Assembly: GCF_039539525.1 (NCBI RefSeq) | Contig: NZ_BAABDH010000041.1 | Span: 1-64,000, forward strand | Length of the DNA stretch: 64,000 bases | Reading direction: 5' to 3' | DNA from: Hymenobacter algoricola | Lineage (GTDB): Bacteria > Bacteroidota > Bacteroidia > Cytophagales > Hymenobacteraceae | Shown: piece by piece, positions 5,922-14,009 of the stretch | Numbering within the stretch: the first letter of the stretch is position 1 | How the letters are laid out: the number at the start of each line of letters is the position of its first letter | Notes under the pieces: generated by a model | Database searches by the model: none | The model's input: only the letters and a program-made list of their open reading frames with translations | Told to the model about the DNA's origin: nothing | Position numbers and translations under genes: made by a program

Positions 5922-8606
5922 ATGTCCCTTCCTACCGCCAGCCACGTCCGCCAGCAGTTCCTCGACTTCTTCGCCTCCAAGGGCCACCACATCGTGCCCT
6001 CGGCGCCCATCGTGGTGAAGGACGACCCGACGCTGCTGTTCATCAACTCGGGCATGGCCCCATTCAAGGACTACTTCCTGGGCAACAAGCCCGCGCCCTA
6101 CAAGCGCATTGCCGACACCCAGAAGTGTCTGCGGGTGAGCGGCAAGCACAACGATCTGGAAGAGGTAGGCTACGACACCTACCACCACACCATGTTCGAG
6201 ATGCTGGGCAACTGGTCGTTTGGCGACTACTTCAAGACCGACGCCATTGCCTGGGCCTGGGAGCTGCTCACCGACGTGTTTAAGCTGGAAAAGGACCGTC
6301 TCTACGTCACCTATTTCGAAGGCGACCAGGCCGACGGCACCGGCCCCGACACCGAAACCCAGAACCTCTGGCGGCAGTACACCACCGACGACCGGATTCT
6401 GCCCGGCAACAAGAAGGACAACTTCTGGGAGATGGGCGACACCGGCCCCTGCGGTCCGTGCACCGAAATTCACATCGACCTGCGCTCCGACGAGGAGCGG
6501 GCCGCCACGCCGGGCCGCGAGCTGGTGAATGCCGACCACCCGCAGGTGGTGGAAATCTGGAACAACGTGTTCATGGAGTTTCAGCGCCTGGCCGACAAGT
6601 CGCTCATCAAGCTGCCCGAGCAGAGCGTGGACACCGGCATGGGCTTCGAGCGGCTGATGATGGCCGTGTCGGGCGTGAAGTCGAACTACGACACCGACGT
6701 TTTCCAGCCCCTGATCCAGTTCATTGCCAACGAGGCCGGCATCCGGTACCACGGCACGGCCCCGGCCAAGGTGACCGACCAGCCGGCGACGGAAAACGAG
6801 AAAACCGACATTGCCATCCGCGTCATTGCCGACCACATCCGCACGATTTCCTTCGCCATTTCCGACGGGCAGCTGCCCTCGAATGTCAAGGCCGGCTACG
6901 TGATTCGGCGGATTTTGCGCCGGGCCGTGCGCTACGCGTTTTCGTCGCTGGGCTTCAAGCAGCCGTTTCTCTACAAGCTCGTGCCGGTGCTGGCCGAGCA
7001 GATGCGCGACATCTTTCCCGAGCTCAAGCAGCAGACCCAGTTTGTGCAGCGCGTAGTAGAAGAGGAGGAAATTGCCTTCCTCAAAACCCTCGAAAACGGC
7101 CTGCGCCGCCTCGACGCCTTGGAAGAAGCAGCCCGCGCCAACGGCAACCGCATCGACGGCAAAACCGCGTTTGAATTGAGCGACACCTTCGGCTTTCCGC
7201 TCGACCTGACGGCCCTCATTGCCCGCGAAAAGGGCCTGACGGTGGACGAGGAAGGCTTCAAGAAGGAGCTGGAGCAGCAGAAGAGCCGCAGCCGCAATGC
7301 CCAGGAAACCGAGCAGAGCGACTGGACCGTGGTAACCGAATCGGACGAGCAGCCCGCTTTCGTGGGCTACGACCTCGACGAGGCGCCGGCTAAGATCCTG
7401 CGCTACCGCAAAACCACCGCCAAGGGCAAAACCGAGTACCAGGTGGTGCTCGACCAGACCCCGTTCTACGCCGAGTCGGGCGGGCAGATCGGTGATACGG
7501 GCTACCTGACCAGCCCCCTGAGCAAGGTGCGCGTGATTGACACGAAAAAGGAAAACGACCTGATCGTGCACACCGTGCTGGATTTGCCCCTGGACCTGGA
7601 CGCCGACTTCTCGGCCAAAATTGACCACGCCCGGCGCGAGCTGATCCGCAAAAACCATACGGCTACCCACCTGCTGCAGGCCGCGCTGCGCGAAATCATC
7701 GGTAGCCACGTCCAGCAGAAAGGCTCGCTGGTGAACGACAAGCTGCTGCGATTCGACTTTTCGCACTTCACCAAGGTGACCGACGAGCAGCTGCGCGAGA
7801 TTGAGCGCATGGTCAACCAGCGCATCCGCCAGCAGATTCCGCTCGATGAGCGCCGCAACGTGCCCATTGCCGAGGCTAAAAACCTGGGTGCCATGGCCCT
7901 GTTCGGTGAAAAGTACGGCGAGTTCGTGCGCGTCATCACCTTCGATAAGGAGTACTCCGTGGAGCTCTGCGGCGGCATTCACGTGCGCGGCACCGGCGAA
8001 ATCGGCTTCTTCAAAATCACCTCCGAAAGTGCCGTGGGCGCCGGCGTGCGCCGCATCGAGGCCGTAACCGGTGAAACGGCCGAAGCCTACGTGGACCAGC
8101 AGCTCGACCTGCTGCACCAGGTGCGCGAGGCCCTGGGCAACCCCCAGCATTTGCTGCCCGGCATTCAGAAGCTGACCGAGGAAACCGCCGGCCTGCGCAA
8201 GCAATTGGAGCAGTTTGAGCTCCAGAGCCTGAGCCAGCAGAAGGACCAGCTGGTGGCCCAGGTGAAGCCCCTGAACGGCATCAACTTCCTGGCCGCCCAG
8301 GTGCAGGTGAGCTCTGCCGACGGCCTGAAAACCCTGGCCTTCCAGCTGCGCCAGTCCGTGGACAACCTCGTGCTGGTGCTCGGCGCCGACATCGACGGCA
8401 AGCCCCAGCTGGCCGTGATGCTCGACGACGAAATTGCCAAAGCCGGTAAGCTCAACGCCACCACGCTGGTGCGCGAGCTAGCCAAGGAAATCCAGGGCGG
8501 CGGCGGCGGGCAGCCGTTCTTTGCCACGGCCGGCGGCAAGAATGCCGCCGGGCTGGCGGCGGCTATTGCCAGGGCTGAGGCTTTGGTGAACGGGCTGCTG
8601 GGATAA
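5922..8606 (+). CDS. alaS: Alanine-tRNA ligase
   Basis: Charges tRNA-Ala with alanine in the cytoplasm. 894 residues, the usual length. Domains in order: class II catalytic core (1-270, with FINSGMAPFKDYFLG and FERLMMAVSG), tRNA-recognition region, editing domain with the zinc-binding HTATH at 579-583 and CGGIHVRGTGEIG near 682, and a C-terminal coiled-coil plus C-Ala domain ending in a Gly-rich GGGGGQPFFATAGGKN. All expected motifs are intact. The start MSLPTASHVRQQFLDFFASKGH matches the family. It is monocistronic, with its own promoter and a hairpin in the leader. Confidence 0.99.
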   Translation: MSLPTASHVRQQFLDFFASKGHHIVPSAPIVVKDDPTLLFINSGMAPFKDYFLGNKPAPYKRIADTQKCLRVSGKHNDLEEVGYDTYHHTMFEMLGNWSFGDYFKTDAIAWAWELLTDVFKLEKDRLYVTYFEGDQADGTGPDTETQNLWRQYTTDDRILPGNKKDNFWEMGDTGPCGPCTEIHIDLRSDEERAATPGRELVNADHPQVVEIWNNVFMEFQRLADKSLIKLPEQSVDTGMGFERLMMAVSGVKSNYDTDVFQPLIQFIANEAGIRYHGTAPAKVTDQPATENEKTDIAIRVIADHIRTISFAISDGQLPSNVKAGYVIRRILRRAVRYAFSSLGFKQPFLYKLVPVLAEQMRDIFPELKQQTQFVQRVVEEEEIAFLKTLENGLRRLDALEEAARANGNRIDGKTAFELSDTFGFPLDLTALIAREKGLTVDEEGFKKELEQQKSRSRNAQETEQSDWTVVTESDEQPAFVGYDLDEAPAKILRYRKTTAKGKTEYQVVLDQTPFYAESGGQIGDTGYLTSPLSKVRVIDTKKENDLIVHTVLDLPLDLDADFSAKIDHARRELIRKNHTATHLLQAALREIIGSHVQQKGSLVNDKLLRFDFSHFTKVTDEQLREIERMVNQRIRQQIPLDERRNVPIAEAKNLGAMALFGEKYGEFVRVITFDKEYSVELCGGIHVRGTGEIGFFKITSESAVGAGVRRIEAVTGETAEAYVDQQLDLLHQVREALGNPQHLLPGIQKLTEETAGLRKQLEQFELQSLSQQKDQLVAQVKPLNGINFLAAQVQVSSADGLKTLAFQLRQSVDNLVLVLGADIDGKPQLAVMLDDEIAKAGKLNATTLVRELAKEIQGGGGGQPFFATAGGKNAAGLAAAIARAEALVNGLLG

Positions 8607-8609
8607 AGT

Positions 8610-9020
8610 ATGGATATTGAATACATTATAAAAAGCTATGGCCCCCTGGCTAGTACGTTAGGGGCTGCCATTGCTTTTGTGTGGACGATAATTCAGTTCG
8701 TAGCGGTGCGGACCCGAGAGGCACAGAACCGGGAGTTTGAAGTATTTCACCGCTTGATTAAAGAGTTGGTAGAACCACCGACACCTGATGGGGCCCTTTA
8801 TGTAGATAGGCAATGTGCTATTATCTACGAGTTGCGGTTTTTTTCTCGCTATCATCCAGTTACCAAGCGCACATTGCTGGGATTACAAGTAAAATGGGGG
8901 GAGTTAGAGGGCAAGTATGAAAGGCTGCTGGACGAAATAAGTACCACGCTTAAATACTTGGACTCTCACCGCAATAAGCTGCGGCGAGTTGTGCGTTTTT
9001 TCTGGAATGTGAACTATTAG
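8610..9020 (+). CDS. Small membrane-anchored hypothetical protein, 136 aa
   Basis: One transmembrane helix at about residues 13-34 (LASTLGAAIAFVWTIIQFVA) followed by a soluble helical domain rich in charged residues and ending in FFWNVNY. It begins 4 bp after alaS but its base composition is clearly more AT-rich than its neighbours, which suggests recent acquisition. Topology resembles small membrane-anchored proteins of unknown function often seen in accessory DNA. I do not recognise the family. Confidence 0.75.
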   Translation: MDIEYIIKSYGPLASTLGAAIAFVWTIIQFVAVRTREAQNREFEVFHRLIKELVEPPTPDGALYVDRQCAIIYELRFFSRYHPVTKRTLLGLQVKWGELEGKYERLLDEISTTLKYLDSHRNKLRRVVRFFWNVNY

Positions 9021-9050
9021 CATAGGCCCTTAACCTCCGAACTGAGGCGA

Positions 9051-9135
9051 CGTTGGCAATAAAAATGGCTGCTAGGTAGTTATTCTTGCCAACGTGTGGC
9101 AAAAATAAATGATATTGAACAAGTATTCTTGCCAA
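9051..9135 (+). promoter_or_regulatory. Repeated operator-like sites upstream of the HTH gene
   Basis: TATTCTTGCCAA occurs twice in the same orientation (9081-9092 and 9124-9135), 43 bp apart. An inverted partner TTGGCAATA is at 9053-9061 and a further GTGGCAA at 9096-9102. The block ends 4 bp before the start codon of a helix-turn-helix protein, as expected for an autoregulated operator. Confidence 0.5.
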
Positions 9136-9139
9136 GGCT

Positions 9140-9772
9140 ATGCCCCGTCGTCCTGCTCCCGATTCCTGGTTGTCGCATCTGTGCGCTTATTTTGGGCTGC
9201 GCGCCTATGATATGGCGCACTATTTGGGCGTAGATGCCGGGCAACTGAGCCGCCTGGCATCCGGGCGGCGTCCCACGGGGCCAGCCGTGCAGGAAGCGTT
9301 AGCGCCTTTCGTGAAGTGCATGCCCGCCATGGCCCCGACTTCCGGGCCGCTGGCCCTGGCCCCGCCCGCCGCTGCCGCCCTCGAAGCCCGCCTCGATTAT
9401 TGCCGGCACCATGCCCGCCGCGTGCGCCGGGCGTTGCGCCCCTTGGAAGCCCAGGCCCAGGCCGCCGCGCGCTGGTCGGCAGCGTTGCCCGCGTTCCGGG
9501 CCGCGCTGCCGACCGACCCCGGTGCCGAGCCCGACTCGGTGGCCGCCTGGCCCGCTTGGCATACCTGGTTTCGCCACCGCTGGCTCGACCGGCGCCCCGG
9601 TACCTTGGACCCCGACCAAAGCGCCGCCTATCACCTGCTGCGCCTGCGGGCCGAAGCCCTGGAGACGGAAGCCGCCGCCCTGCAGGCGTTGCTGCCCCCG
9701 GCGGCCGGGGAAGGCGAGCCTACCGACGACGTGGTGCTGGGCTTCGTGCGGGCCAATGCCATGCGGCGCTGA
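9140..9772 (+). CDS. Helix-turn-helix (Cro/C1-like) protein, 210 aa
   Basis: The N terminus (about 12-55, FGLRAYDMAHYLGVDAGQLSRLASGRRPTG) reads as an XRE/Cro-type helix-turn-helix. The remainder is Ala/Arg-rich, mostly helical, and without a recognised enzymatic motif; a central block has repeated Trp residues (WPAWHTWFRHRWLD). The protein probably binds DNA. The repeated TATTCTTGCCAA sites directly upstream make it a candidate autoregulator. The AT-rich upstream DNA contrasts with the very GC-rich coding sequence. Confidence 0.75.
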   Translation: MPRRPAPDSWLSHLCAYFGLRAYDMAHYLGVDAGQLSRLASGRRPTGPAVQEALAPFVKCMPAMAPTSGPLALAPPAAAALEARLDYCRHHARRVRRALRPLEAQAQAAARWSAALPAFRAALPTDPGAEPDSVAAWPAWHTWFRHRWLDRRPGTLDPDQSAAYHLLRLRAEALETEAAALQALLPPAAGEGEPTDDVVLGFVRANAMRR

Positions 9773-9815
9773 GCGGGCTGCTTTACACTTTCGGTTATTT
9801 CAAAAGTAGATTATC

Positions 9816-10571
9816 ATGCATCCCACAGTCGCAATTGTCCTGGCTGCCCTGCTGGCCACCCCGGCCCAGGTCTGGGCCCAAACCACCCCTCAGACCCTGA
9901 ATGCCTACTTCAAGGCCCAGGGCAAAAACGATGATCTGGGCTTCGGGCCGGGCGTGCTGTTCCGGACCGACACGCTGCGCACGGCCGGCACGGCGGGCGG
10001 GCGGGTGCGCCGGTACTTTCCCTCGGGCAAAAAGTACGAGGAGGTTCCCTTCGCCAACCTGCGCAAGGGCGAGCTGCAGGGCCGGCAGACGCGCTGGTTT
10101 GAAAGCGGGCAGCTGCAGGCCACCGAAGACTACGCCGCCGGCCAGCGGCAGGGGCGGATGGTGACCTTTTACCCCGATGGCACCGTGCGCCGCCGGCAGG
10201 AGTACGCCCGGGGCGTGCCCGGCAAGAGCGAGTGTTTTGCCCCCAACGGACAGTCCGTCACCTGCCCCGAGTACGTGGTATTTCCGGAGTACCCGGGCGG
10301 CCTGCCGGCGCTGCTGACCCACATCCAGTCCAGTACCCGCTACCCCAAGGCGCAAATCCGCCAGGGCATTCAGGGCAAGGTGCTGGTCGACTTTATCATT
10401 GATAAAACGGGGGCGGTGACCAACGCCCGCATCAAGCAGGGGCTGGCCCCGGCGCTGGACGAGGAGGCGCTGCGCGTCGTGAGCAGCCTGCGCGCCTGGA
10501 CGCCCGGGCGGCTCGACGGCGAAGCCACGGCAGTGCTTTTCACGCTGCCCGTCACGTTTGCCATCCGGTAG
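9816..10571 (+). CDS. Secreted TonB C-terminal-domain protein with YwqK/MORN-like repeats
   Basis: A signal peptide (1-22, ending VWAQ) is followed by YwqK-like antitoxin/MORN repeats at about 55-130 (RYFPSGKKYEE, RWFESGQLQATEDY, TFYPDGTVRRRQEY) and a TonB C-terminal domain at about 160-250 (YPKAQIRQGIQGKVLVDFIIDKTGAVTNARI). This architecture is common in Bacteroidota periplasmic proteins. The lack of an N-terminal membrane anchor argues against a true energy-coupling TonB; a periplasmic binding or signalling role is likely. It stands alone, 43 bp after the HTH gene. Confidence 0.85.
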   Translation: MHPTVAIVLAALLATPAQVWAQTTPQTLNAYFKAQGKNDDLGFGPGVLFRTDTLRTAGTAGGRVRRYFPSGKKYEEVPFANLRKGELQGRQTRWFESGQLQATEDYAAGQRQGRMVTFYPDGTVRRRQEYARGVPGKSECFAPNGQSVTCPEYVVFPEYPGGLPALLTHIQSSTRYPKAQIRQGIQGKVLVDFIIDKTGAVTNARIKQGLAPALDEEALRVVSSLRAWTPGRLDGEATAVLFTLPVTFAIR

Positions 10572-10896
10572 CAAGCGGCGCTGGCCGTTTCCACTCCTTA
10601 CTTTCAGCCTGCCGCCTGCTTGGCGCCCCAGCGGGTGCGCGGGGAGCCGGTGGAATCCTTTTTTACCGTGGCAGCGGATTTCACCCAGCCGGTTGCGATT
10701 CGGGAGAAAGCCGCGCCTTGCCAGCGGCCGGGCCCGCGGCGCCGGGCGTGGCCTCCGCCGCGGCGGAACAACCCGGCTGCGCCGGCCCGAAATAATGTGG
10801 GGCGCGGGCGGGTTGGCGAACAAAAACCGCGGCAGCAAGTAACTTAGCACCAAAATCAGCGCACTCCGCTGGCAGATCAGCGACAATCAGCGATTC
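10572..10896. other. 325-bp non-coding stretch before gatB
   Basis: No supported gene. The first two thirds is extremely GC-rich with several small self-complementary patches (GCCGCGGCGG-type); the last 60 bp is AT-richer and contains TAACTTAG at 10839-10846, one mismatch from the minus-7 consensus, possibly the gatB promoter. No TTG lies at the usual spacing. Confidence 0.4.
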
Positions 10897-12354
10897 ATGG
10901 ACGAAGCAATAAAAGCCAAATACCAGCCCGTCATCGGCCTCGAAGTACACGCCCAGCTGCTCACCCAGAGCAAGATGTACTCCGCCGACGAGAATGAATA
11001 CGGCGCGCTGCCCAACAACAACCTGAGCGTGATTACGCTGGGCCACCCCGGCACGCTGCCCCGGGTGAACCGCACGGCGGTGGAGTTTGCCATGAAAATG
11101 GGCCTGGCCACCAACTGCCACATCACCCGCGACAACCTGTTTGCGCGCAAGAACTACTTCTACCCCGACCTGCCCAAGGGCTACCAGATCACCCAGGACA
11201 AAACCCCGATCTGCACCCTGGGCCACGTCCCGATCCGGCTGGCTGACGGCTCGGTGAAGGAAATCGGCGTCACGCGTATTCACATGGAGGAAGATGCGGG
11301 CAAGAGCATGCACCTGGCCGGCGAAACCGAAACCCTGGTGGACCTGAACCGCGCCGGCGTGCCGCTGATCGAAATCGTGAGTGAGCCCGATATCCGCGAC
11401 GCCGATGAAGCCTACGCCTACCTCTCGGAAATCAAGAAGCTGGTGGTGTACCTGGGCGTCTGCGACGGCAACATGGAGGAAGGCTCCCTGCGCTGTGATG
11501 CCAACGTGTCGGTGATGCTGCACGGGGCTGCCCAGTTCGGCACCAAGGTGGAAGTCAAGAACATGAACTCCTTCCGCAACGTGCAGCGCGCCATCGAGCA
11601 CGAAATCGAGCGGCAGATTGCCATTCTGGAGGCCGGCGGCATCATCGACAGCGAAACCCGCGGCTTCGATGCGGCCACGGGCAGCACCAATGCCCAGCGC
11701 AGCAAGGAAACCCTGAACGACTACCGCTACTTCCCCGAGCCCGACCTGCCCCCGCTCATCATCAGCGACGCCTGGCTGCACGAGGTGCAGGCGGCCCTGC
11801 CGGCCCTGCCCCAGCAGCTCTACACCCGCTTTACCGGCGAGCTGGGTTTGTCGGACTACGACGCGTCGGTGCTCACCGACCAGAAGGAAATTGCCCTGTT
11901 CTTCGACGAGCTGTCGCGGCTGACGCCCAACGCCAAAGCCGCCGCCAACTGGGTGCAGGGCCCGGTGAAGTCATACCTGAACGAGCGCGCCTTTACCCTG
12001 GCCGACTTCCCGCTCAGCCCCCGGCAGCTGGCCGACATCATCGGCCTCATCGACGAGAACAAGGTAAGCCACTCGGTGGCCGCCAAGCAGCTGTTCCCCT
12101 ACCTGCTCGACCATCCTACCCAGACCGCCGCCGCCGCCGCCGGGGCCCAGGGCCTGCTCCAGCAGGCGGATACCGGCGCCCTGGAAGCCATGGTGCAGCA
12201 GGTGCTCGACGCCAACCCGGCCAAGGTGGAAGAATACCGGGCCGGCAAAAAAAGCCTGACCGGCATGTTTATGGGCGAGCTGATGAAGCTCACCGGCGGC
12301 AAGGCCGACCCCAAGCTGGCCAACCAGCTGCTGCGCCAGAAGCTGGACGCCTAA
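10897..12354 (+). CDS. gatB: Aspartyl/glutamyl-tRNA amidotransferase subunit B
   Basis: Kinase/amidation subunit of GatCAB, which converts Glu-tRNA-Gln and Asp-tRNA-Asn to the correct amide forms. 485 residues, full length. The N-terminal GatB domain begins VIGLEVHAQLLTQSKMYS and contains NLSVITLGHPGTLP and EEDAGKS; the C-terminal YqeY-like tRNA-binding domain spans about 335-484 (PAKVEEYRAGKKSLTGMFMGELMKLTGGKADPKL). gatA and gatC are not in the window, as is common in Bacteroidota where the three are scattered. Two strong hairpins follow. Confidence 0.98.
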   Translation: MDEAIKAKYQPVIGLEVHAQLLTQSKMYSADENEYGALPNNNLSVITLGHPGTLPRVNRTAVEFAMKMGLATNCHITRDNLFARKNYFYPDLPKGYQITQDKTPICTLGHVPIRLADGSVKEIGVTRIHMEEDAGKSMHLAGETETLVDLNRAGVPLIEIVSEPDIRDADEAYAYLSEIKKLVVYLGVCDGNMEEGSLRCDANVSVMLHGAAQFGTKVEVKNMNSFRNVQRAIEHEIERQIAILEAGGIIDSETRGFDAATGSTNAQRSKETLNDYRYFPEPDLPPLIISDAWLHEVQAALPALPQQLYTRFTGELGLSDYDASVLTDQKEIALFFDELSRLTPNAKAAANWVQGPVKSYLNERAFTLADFPLSPRQLADIIGLIDENKVSHSVAAKQLFPYLLDHPTQTAAAAAGAQGLLQQADTGALEAMVQQVLDANPAKVEEYRAGKKSLTGMFMGELMKLTGGKADPKLANQLLRQKLDA

Positions 12355-12370
12355 GGGCCGCCCCACGTAA

Positions 12371-12405
12371 CAAGCCACCGTCAGCCCCGAAGCCGGCGGT
12401 GGCTT
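12371..12405 (+). terminator. Hairpin after gatB
   Basis: CAAGCCACCG / CGGTGGCTTG, a 10-bp stem with a 15-base loop, 16 bp after the gatB stop. There is no long T-tract. Confidence 0.6.
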
Positions 12406-12422
12406 GCTGCTGGGTACCGGAT

Positions 12423-12468
12423 CCGCGGCGGCAGCGGCCCCGGCCGCTTCGGGCCGCTGCCGCCGCGG
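12423..12468. repeat. Perfect 18-bp GC palindrome with 10-bp loop
   Basis: Arms 12423-12440 and 12451-12468 are exact complements (CCGCGGCGGCAGCGGCCC on one side). All but two base pairs are GC. It lies 18 bp after the first gatB hairpin and 153 bp before the next gene. Confidence 0.8.
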
Positions 12469-12621
12469 GCGCCGGAACCAAGCCCCGCCGTTTGGGCTTT
12501 GCCAACTACGGGGCCGTGTACCGGGGCTTAATTTTCGCAATCCGGGGCAACTCGGCAATTTGCCGGTTGGATCCCCGTTTTTTTAACGGCTCGTAAGCCC
12601 GTAGCTTGCCCGTCATTCGAG

Positions 12622-13767
12622 ATGAAACCACAACCTATGAAGAGTTTTCTGCTGATTGGCAGCGTGCTGGCCATGGCCAATGCCTGCAATAAAAGCGCGA
12701 ATCCCAGCTCCAGCACCGCCGCCGCCGGCTACCAGGTGAACGGGCAGTTTACCAACGCCCCCGCGGGCACCAAGGTGTATCTGTCCGAGATGGGCGACAC
12801 CCAGTTTATGCCCCGCGACACGGCTACGGTCGACGCCGAGGGAAAATTTACCCTGCAGGGCACCGCTGCCGAACCCGGCCTCTACCAGGTGAAAGTCGAT
12901 GAGGGCAACCAGGTGCTGCTGGCCCTCGACAACAGCAGCCGGGTGCAGCTGGGCGGCGACGCGCAGAAGCTCACCGGCAACTACACCGTGAAGGGCTCGA
13001 AAGACTCGGAAGTGTGGCAGCAGCTCAACCGCCGCATGCTGGCCTCCAAGATTCAGCTGACGGCCGTGGAGCAGCGCTACGGCCTGAACGCCCAGGCCGG
13101 CCGCACCGACTCGATGCAGCTGCTTAAGGATCGGTACTTCGCCGTGCAGGCGGCCTCGACGGCCGAAATAAAGCGGCTGGTGCGCCAGAACCCGAAGTCG
13201 GTGGTATCGGCTTTCGTGGTGGGCAACCTGCTGAACCCCGACGAGCAGTTCGCCTTTGCCGATTCGATGGCGGCGGAGTTCAAAAAGACCATGCCGGAGT
13301 CGCGCTACACCAAGGCCCTGGTGGCCCGGCTCGACCCGCTGCGGGCCACGGCCCGGGGCACGGTAGCGCCGGAAATCAGCCTGGCCGCCCCCGACGGCAA
13401 AATGGTGGCCCTGAGCAGCCTGCGCGGCAAGTACGTGCTGATTGACTTCTGGGCCTCCTGGTGCGGCCCCTGCCGTCAGGAAAACCCGAACGTGGTCAAA
13501 GCCTACAAGCGCTTCAAAAACAAGGGCTTCGAAATCTACAGCGTCTCGTTCGACCAGGACCGGGGCAAGTGGCTCAAGGCCATTGAAAACGACGGCCTGA
13601 CCTGGACCCACGTGTCGGACCTGCGGGGCTGGGAAAGCGCGGCCGGCCAGACCTACGGCGTGAAGTCCATTCCGCTGTCGATCCTGCTCGACCCCCAGGG
13701 CCGCATTATCGATAAAAACCTGCGCGGCGACGCGCTGGAAGCCAAGCTGGCCTCGGTGCTGAAGTAG
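12622..13767 (+). CDS. TlpA-like thioredoxin lipoprotein (DUF4369 + AhpC/TSA-Redoxin)
   Basis: Thiol-disulfide oxidoreductase of the periplasm. A lipoprotein signal peptide ends at Cys22 (MANAC). An N-terminal DUF4369 domain (about 38-135) is followed by a helical linker and a thioredoxin fold with the active site WCGPC at 280-284 inside KYVLIDFWASWCGPCRQENP, then the cis-Pro in VKSIPLS. Bacteroidota carry many of these, thought to act in cytochrome maturation or redox repair; the precise partner is unknown. An alternative ATG five codons downstream keeps the signal peptide. It is transcribed alone; a terminator follows. Confidence 0.93.
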   Translation: MKPQPMKSFLLIGSVLAMANACNKSANPSSSTAAAGYQVNGQFTNAPAGTKVYLSEMGDTQFMPRDTATVDAEGKFTLQGTAAEPGLYQVKVDEGNQVLLALDNSSRVQLGGDAQKLTGNYTVKGSKDSEVWQQLNRRMLASKIQLTAVEQRYGLNAQAGRTDSMQLLKDRYFAVQAASTAEIKRLVRQNPKSVVSAFVVGNLLNPDEQFAFADSMAAEFKKTMPESRYTKALVARLDPLRATARGTVAPEISLAAPDGKMVALSSLRGKYVLIDFWASWCGPCRQENPNVVKAYKRFKNKGFEIYSVSFDQDRGKWLKAIENDGLTWTHVSDLRGWESAAGQTYGVKSIPLSILLDPQGRIIDKNLRGDALEAKLASVLK

Positions 13768-13789
13768 GAGCTGGTTTTTGGTTGTTGGT

Positions 13790-13815
13790 TGTCATCCTGA
13801 GCGACGCGAAGGACC
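13790..13815. repeat. Single arm of dispersed repeat family B
   Basis: TGTCATCCTGAGCGACGCGA followed by AGGACC matches the arms of the element at 5149-5250 with few differences. No second arm is apparent nearby. Confidence 0.6.
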
Positions 13816-13849
13816 TTCCTCTTCGCCACTGGAAGCCTTTTGAAAGGAG

Positions 13850-13886
13850 AAAAGCCCTTTACCGCCGCAACGGTAAAGGGCTTTTG
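13850..13886. terminator. Bidirectional intrinsic terminator
   Basis: AAAAGCCCTTTACCG / CGGTAAAGGGCTTTT, a perfect 15-bp stem with a 6-base loop, A-rich at one foot and T-rich at the other, between the convergent TlpA-like gene and the Pro/Ala-rich gene. Confidence 0.9.
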
Positions 13887-14009
13887 CATTGCTAATGGCT
13901 GGTAGGGTGTCCGAGGCAGGGCCTTTATTCCGCTTCGCTGCATAGCCGCCAGATGAGGAGGACAGCCGAACGAATAACCAGAAACGAACAACCAAAAACC
14001 GTCCAGTCC

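Noticed and set aside
5886..8204. A 772-codon open frame antisense to alaS
   Set aside because: Long antisense frames are expected in GC-rich genes with third-position bias; its sequence is low-complexity and alaS is certain.
12399..12596. Small frames in the GC palindrome region after gatB
   Set aside because: Composition is dictated by the palindrome and the frames have no protein-like features.
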